Assembly (NCBI GenBank): GCA_900541915.1
Contig: UQLS01000025.1
Coordinates: 1-16,063, forward strand
Length of the DNA: 16,063 nt
DNA from: an uncultured Phascolarctobacterium sp.
GTDB lineage: Bacteria; Bacillota; Negativicutes; Acidaminococcales; Acidaminococcaceae
Direction of reading: 5' to 3'
Part shown: positions 12,723-16,063 of the stretch, piece after piece
How positions within the stretch are numbered: the stretch's first letter is position 1
Layout: each line of letters opens with the position of its first letter
Notes under the pieces: model-generated
Seen by the model: the letters and a program-made list of their open reading frames with translations, nothing else
Told to the model about the DNA's origin: nothing
Database searches by the model: none
Made by a program: the position numbers and the translations under genes

Positions 12723-13919
12723 TTACAGACCGTTAACGATTCTTTCCATGGCTTCAATAGTATTTTCACGGCTGCCAAAAGCGGTCAGACGGAAATAGCC
12801 TTCACCCATCTTACCAAAGCCTGCGCCAGGAGTACCTACTACTGCAAGTTTTTCCAGCAGGAAATCAAAGAATTCCCAGGAACTCATGCCATTGGGGCAC
12901 TGCAGCCAAATGTACGGAGAATGAACGCCGCCGTAGAATTTAATGCCTTTCTTGGTAAAGCCTTCCATCATAATACGGGCATTTTCCTGATAGTAAGCAA
13001 TGTTTTCACGGCATTGTTTCTGACCTTCTTCACTGAATACAGCTTCTGCACCACGCTGAATGATGTAGGGAACTCCATTAAACTTAGTAGTCTGACGACG
13101 CAGCCACATTTTGTTCAGTTCCATATCAGTGCCATCAGCAGTTTTACGTACCAATGCATGAGGAACTACGGTGTAGCCGCAGCGAGTACCGGTAAAGCCA
13201 GCAGTTTTAGACAAAGAGCACAGCTCAATAGCACATTTTTTAGCACCTTCAACAACAAAAATGCTGCGCGGAATTGCCGGGTCAGTTACAAATGCTTCAT
13301 AAGCAGCATCATACAGAATTACCGCATCATTTTTCAGCGCATAAGCAACCCATTCTTCCAGCTGTTCTTTAGTATAAGCAGCACCAGTCGGATTATTAGG
13401 AGAGCACAGATAGATTACATCAGCTTTAACATTTTCATCCGGCATCGGCAGGAAATTATTTTCCGGTTTGCCTTCCATATAGATAATATTGCGGCCGCAC
13501 ATTACGTTAGTATCCAAATATACAGGATATACCGGATCAGGAATCAGAATAGTATTTGCATTGCTGAAAATATCAGTAATATTGCCGCAGTCGCTTTTTG
13601 CACCGTCACTGATGAAGATTTCATCACTTGCCAGTTCTACGCCAAAAGAAGCATAGTATTTAACCAAAGCATTATGCAGGAAATCATAACCTTGTTCCGG
13701 GCCATAGCCGCGGAAGGTTTCCTTGCTGCCCATTTCGCGAACGGCTTTTTCCATTGCCTCTACTACGCAGGGCGCCAGCGGCAAAGTTACATCACCAATA
13801 CCAAGACGAATGATTTTCTTATCCGGATGTGCCTCTGCATAAGCGCTAACTTTATGCGCAATATCCGCAAATAAATAACTTTCTTTCAAATTACAATAGT
13901 TTTCGTTTACAAAAGCCAT
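12723..13919 (-). CDS. dapL: LL-diaminopimelate aminotransferase
   Basis: A 398-residue fold-type I PLP enzyme that converts tetrahydrodipicolinate and glutamate directly to LL-2,6-diaminopimelate, bypassing the succinylase and acetylase branches. The N-terminal region NENYCNLKESYLFADI and RLGIGDVTLPLAP (38-50) are typical of DapL. GYGPEQGYDFL is at 71-81, SPNNPTG at 173-179, the PLP-ring aspartate is D204 in ILYDAAY, and the Schiff-base lysine is K238 in SLSKTAGFTGTRCGY. ATG 13919 is preceded by GGGGG at about eight bases. It is 33 bases downstream of dapF, the next enzyme in the pathway, so both are almost certainly one operon for lysine and peptidoglycan precursors. Confidence 0.96.
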   Translation of the reverse strand: MAFVNENYCNLKESYLFADIAHKVSAYAEAHPDKKIIRLGIGDVTLPLAPCVVEAMEKAVREMGSKETFRGYGPEQGYDFLHNALVKYYASFGVELASDEIFISDGAKSDCGNITDIFSNANTILIPDPVYPVYLDTNVMCGRNIIYMEGKPENNFLPMPDENVKADVIYLCSPNNPTGAAYTKEQLEEWVAYALKNDAVILYDAAYEAFVTDPAIPRSIFVVEGAKKCAIELCSLSKTAGFTGTRCGYTVVPHALVRKTADGTDMELNKMWLRRQTTKFNGVPYIIQRGAEAVFSEEGQKQCRENIAYYQENARIMMEGFTKKGIKFYGGVHSPYIWLQCPNGMSSWEFFDFLLEKLAVVGTPGAGFGKMGEGYFRLTAFGSRENTIEAMERIVNGL

Positions 13920-13952
13920 GTATTAACCCCCATAAAATAAAATATAAAAAAT

Positions 13953-14837
13953 TTATTTATTGATTACCTCATCGGGTACTTCAATAACACCTTCAAAAGC
14001 AGTAGCCGCCGGTCCCTGCAGGATTACATGATCATCCTTGCCGTAAGTAACCTTTAAAGTGCCGCCTTTAGCAATTACAGTGATTTCTTCACCTTTTTTG
14101 CCTGCATTGCCTAACAGCACACAAGCTACACCTACAGCACTGGCACCAGTACCGCAAGCCCATGTTTCACCGCTACCGCGTTCCCAAACACGGAATTTAA
14201 CTGTATTTTTATCAATAACCTGAACAAATTCAGTATTTACACCTTCCGGGAACAGTTTATGATGTTCAAACTGAGGTCCAAGTTTTTCCAAATCCAGGCT
14301 GTCTACATCTTCTACAAAAGTTACAAAATGCGGATTACCCATAGAAATAGCTGTGCCGTTATACACAACTTTTTCTTCACCATAGTTATCGCTAAGTACA
14401 AGACCCTGATCAACAAACATAAAATGGTCACTAATCATGGGAATATCAGTGCACTTAAAAATAGGCTTACCCATATCTACTTTAGCTTCAACAACTTTAC
14501 CATTTTCTACAATCATATCAATGGTTTTTATACCAGCTAAAGTCTCTAAAGTAATAGTAGTTTTATCGGTAAGTCCTTTATCATAAACAAATTTAGCAAC
14601 ACAGCGAACGCCATTGCCGCACATTTTGCCTTCAGAAGCATCTGCATTAAACATACGCATTTTAAAATCAGCAACATCAGAACGGCAAATCATAATTAAA
14701 CCGTCGCTGCCGATACCAAAGCGTCTATGGCTTACATATTCGGAAATTGCACCAGGGTTTGGTAACTCCTCTTTAGTGCAGTCAACATAAACATAATCAT
14801 TACCGGCACCATGCATTTTAGTAAACTCTATTTTCAT
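13953..14837 (-). CDS. dapF: Diaminopimelate epimerase
   Basis: A 294-residue PLP-independent epimerase converting LL-diaminopimelate to the meso form used for lysine and peptidoglycan cross-links. The N-terminus MKIEFTKMHGAGNDYVYVD is characteristic. The two catalytic cysteines are C73 (KMCGNGVRC) and C228 (WACGTGASA), each in its family signature, and MGNPH (166-170) and ERGSGETW (219-226) line the site. ATG 14837 is preceded by a perfect AGGAGG (14845-14850) at seven bases. It is slightly longer than E. coli DapF (about 274) because of a modest insertion near residues 130-160 (ISDHFMFVDQGLVLSDNYGE region). First gene of dapF-dapL. Confidence 0.96.
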   Translation of the reverse strand: MKIEFTKMHGAGNDYVYVDCTKEELPNPGAISEYVSHRRFGIGSDGLIMICRSDVADFKMRMFNADASEGKMCGNGVRCVAKFVYDKGLTDKTTITLETLAGIKTIDMIVENGKVVEAKVDMGKPIFKCTDIPMISDHFMFVDQGLVLSDNYGEEKVVYNGTAISMGNPHFVTFVEDVDSLDLEKLGPQFEHHKLFPEGVNTEFVQVIDKNTVKFRVWERGSGETWACGTGASAVGVACVLLGNAGKKGEEITVIAKGGTLKVTYGKDDHVILQGPAATAFEGVIEVPDEVINK

Positions 14838-14866
14838 AGTCCCGCCTCCTTTATAGTCATAGATTT

Positions 14867-14872
14867 ATTATA
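14867..14872 (-). promoter_or_regulatory. Possible -10 element for dapF-dapL
   Basis: TATAAT on the minus strand lies about 30 bases upstream of the dapF start. No acceptable -35 is found at 16-18 bases, so the call is tentative. A second TATAAT (14921-14926) further upstream overlaps the palindrome at 14901-14923 and is an alternative. Either would place transcription of dapF-dapL in the 116-base gap after the flavin-type protein gene. Confidence 0.4.
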
Positions 14873-14900
14873 ACAAAAATACTCCTGTTTGACATCAATA

Positions 14901-14923
14901 AATATACTTATCCTAAGTATATT
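14901..14923. repeat. Perfect 23-nt palindrome upstream of dapF
   Basis: AATATACTTA (14901-14910) and TAAGTATATT (14914-14923) are exact reverse complements separated by TCC. On the minus strand the palindrome overlaps a TATAAT (14921-14926). It could be a repressor operator for dapF-dapL. Alternatively it could be a weak AT-rich terminator of the upstream 14954-15349 gene, although the following bases (TATTGATG) are not a good T tract. Confidence 0.6.
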
Positions 14924-14953
14924 ATACTCTGCTGCCTTACATTTAAGATTATA

Positions 14954-15349
14954 TTATTGCAACTCTTCACAGCCGCCGGCAGTATAGACAATAGCATGCA
15001 TATTCTTAATGCAGAATACAGCAAATACTTCATTGTCAGCAGATTTAAAAATATCTGCTAATACAGGGCATGCTTCCAGCATTTTTTCTTTAATTTCCAT
15101 CTCAGCAACTTCTTCAGCAATGCCGGTAATACGCAGCCAATCCAATGTACCAGCCTTAGTTGCTGCTAATTGAACATTTTTTTCTTCTTTAAATTGCTTA
15201 TATACCTCTTTAAAATTAGCAGTTGCGATATACAGCTCATTGTTATATTCCATAACAGCACCAAAAGGACGTACAGCCGGCATTCCGTCTTTAACAGTAG
15301 CTACATAAAACACACCGTATTCTTTTAAAAGCTCAAAAACCTTACTCAT
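14954..15349 (-). CDS. Pyridoxamine 5'-phosphate oxidase-like split-barrel protein
   Basis: A 131-residue single-domain protein of the PNPOx-like/FMN-binding split-barrel superfamily. FYVATVKDGMPAVRPFGAVMEYNNELYIATANFKEVYKQ (in parts, about residues 14-52) is the recognisable strand-turn-strand pattern; VQLAATKAGTLDWLRITGIAEEV follows. The start at ATG 15349 is chosen because GAGGTG (15356-15361) lies six bases upstream; an in-frame GTG at 15358 would overlap that site. Such small proteins bind FMN or F420-like flavins or heme and may reduce unknown substrates; some have lost activity. True PNP oxidase (PdxH) is longer, so vitamin B6 synthesis is not implied. It follows the deaminase gene by 81 bases on the same strand. 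Confidence 0.85.
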   Translation of the reverse strand: MSKVFELLKEYGVFYVATVKDGMPAVRPFGAVMEYNNELYIATANFKEVYKQFKEEKNVQLAATKAGTLDWLRITGIAEEVAEMEIKEKMLEACPVLADIFKSADNEVFAVFCIKNMHAIVYTAGGCEELQ

Positions 15350-15430
15350 CTTGCACACCTCACATTAATTTAGCCATAAAAATCTTCTTTACAAGCTTAT
15401 ACTTAAATTCTATACCTTTTCCCAACAAAA

Positions 15431-15913
15431 TCAATAAATTGTCTTATCTTTTTTTACAGCAAATTTTTTAAAGGTAATCTGTGCTGCATTATGCTCACAG
15501 GAATGTAAAGCAAGTACTTTTTCATCACTGCAATTGCCTTTAATAAAATCGTATATAAAATCATCTCTAAAACCAATGGCTGCAGCATCTTCTGCTGTAT
15601 TACCATAATAAACGGTTTTAATATTTGCCCAAATAATCGCAGATAAGCACATTGGACAAGGATAGCAGGAAGTATACAGCTCACAACCGCTTAAATCAAA
15701 AGTATCCAATACTTTGCAGGCAGCTCTGATTGCCTGAATCTCCGCATGACAGGTAGGATCATTATTTTTTAATACTTCATTATGTCCCTTAGCAATAACT
15801 ACACCGTCCTTGACAATTACTGCCCCAAAAGGACCACCGTCATTCGTTATAAGATTACTTTCAGCCTCCTGAATGGCAGCTTGCATAAATTCTTTTGCAT
15901 TAATATTACACAT
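15431..15913 (-). CDS. guaD: Guanine deaminase-like nucleobase deaminase (CDA fold)
   Basis: A 160-residue zinc deaminase similar in length and sequence to Bacillus guanine deaminase, which hydrolyses guanine to xanthine and ammonia in purine salvage. GGPFGAVIVKDG lies at 26-37, the zinc/proton-shuttle motif CHAE has H56 and E58, and PCPMC supplies C86 and C89. The segment IGFRDDFIYDFI (about 112-123) also matches the guanine deaminase type rather than TadA tRNA deaminases, although relatives act on other nucleobases, so specificity is probable rather than certain. ATG 15913 is preceded by AAGGTGAT at about five bases. It is the first gene after the rrn terminator; no clear promoter can be singled out in the AT-rich 15914-15970 stretch. 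Confidence 0.85.
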   Translation of the reverse strand: MCNINAKEFMQAAIQEAESNLITNDGGPFGAVIVKDGVVIAKGHNEVLKNNDPTCHAEIQAIRAACKVLDTFDLSGCELYTSCYPCPMCLSAIIWANIKTVYYGNTAEDAAAIGFRDDFIYDFIKGNCSDEKVLALHSCEHNAAQITFKKFAVKKDKTIY

Positions 15914-15961
15914 TATATCACCTTTTATTTTAGAATAATATTATTTTAACATATGTTTATA

Positions 15962-16005
15962 TAAAACAAAAAGAGAAAGCACTTACAAAGTAAGTGCTTT
16001 CTCTT
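15962..16005 (-). terminator. Terminator of the rRNA operon
   Basis: A perfect 16-bp stem (AAGAGAAAGCACTTAC at 15971-15986 with its complement at 15990-16005) closes an AAA loop. On the minus strand it is followed by TTTGTTTTAT. It begins five bases after the predicted 5S 3' end, so it ends the rrn transcript entering from the right. Confidence 0.92.
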
Positions 16006-16010
16006 CTTTC

Positions 16011-16063
16011 TAACCGGCAGCTTTCTATCCTCCCAGGCCGCTTCCAGCCAAGTACTTTCGACG
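16011..16063 (-). rRNA. rrf: 5S ribosomal RNA, 3' end (partial)
   Basis: The minus strand of the last 53 bases reads as the 3' portion of 5S rRNA. It contains AGTACTTGGCTGG, a hairpin GGCTG-GAAG-CGGCC (helix IV) and the conserved GGGAGGATAG, and ends GCTGCCGGTTA, which would form the terminal stem with the missing 5' end. A strong terminator follows directly. The 5' part of the gene and the rest of the rrn operon lie beyond the right edge. The exact 3' end is accurate to a few bases. Confidence 0.88.

Noticed and set aside
12921..13874. Long open frame (317 codons) on the plus strand
   Set aside because: It lies wholly antisense to dapL, has no ribosome binding site and encodes a low-complexity F/S/I-rich product with no recognisable domain; it reflects the codon use of dapL.
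15971..16005. Perfect 16-bp inverted repeat as a possible CRISPR-like or mobile repeat
   Set aside because: It is a single copy with a 3-base loop immediately after 5S rRNA, which is an rrn terminator.

Overview
The window most likely comes from a low-to-moderate GC Firmicute, and a diderm member of the Negativicutes (Phascolarctobacterium/Acidaminococcus-like) would fit best. That is an inference from the DapL/DapF lysine route, the polA-mutM-coaE-lytic transglycosylase operon, strong Shine-Dalgarno sites, occasional TTG starts and the style of the 5S rRNA tail. There are no transposases, phage genes or CRISPR arrays. Most of the window is orderly chromosomal housekeeping DNA, with one more distinctive transport operon in the middle.

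Left part (1-6300), read almost entirely on the minus strand. In transcription order: a small secreted protein with its own promoter and terminator; then the repair and biosynthesis operon polA (DNA polymerase I), mutM (Fpg), coaE (dephospho-CoA kinase) and a membrane-anchored lytic transglycosylase; then two tandem tRNA-Leu genes (CAG, GAG) behind a near-consensus promoter; then a YkkCD-like paired small multidrug resistance exporter. The promoter and ribosome binding site of a further minus-strand gene lie at the extreme left edge.

Middle (6400-12710), plus strand. This is a compact, translationally coupled operon: two permeases, a lipoprotein solute-binding protein, two short ATPases (NikBCADE/Cnt-like, nickel/peptide/opine importer class) and a class I SAM methyltransferase. 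Its leader has an extended -10 promoter, two small hairpins and a long intrinsic-terminator hairpin placed just before the first ribosome binding site, so transcription attenuation is likely. An open frame of 24 codons runs through that terminator and stops directly against the first permease start codon. A DUF3842-type protein follows behind its own near-consensus promoter and ends in a strong bidirectional terminator. The importer, methyltransferase and DUF3842 together, under an unidentified structured leader, are the best candidate here for an undescribed system. My working idea is uptake and processing of a metal-ligand complex; the substrate is not proven by the sequence.

Right part (12720-16063), minus strand: dapF-dapL (LL-diaminopimelate aminotransferase and diaminopimelate epimerase, for lysine and peptidoglycan), a pyridoxamine-phosphate-oxidase-like flavin/split-barrel protein, a guanine-deaminase-like nucleobase deaminase, and at the right edge the 3' end of a 5S rRNA with its rrn terminator. 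A perfect 23-nt palindrome sits in the dapF upstream region.
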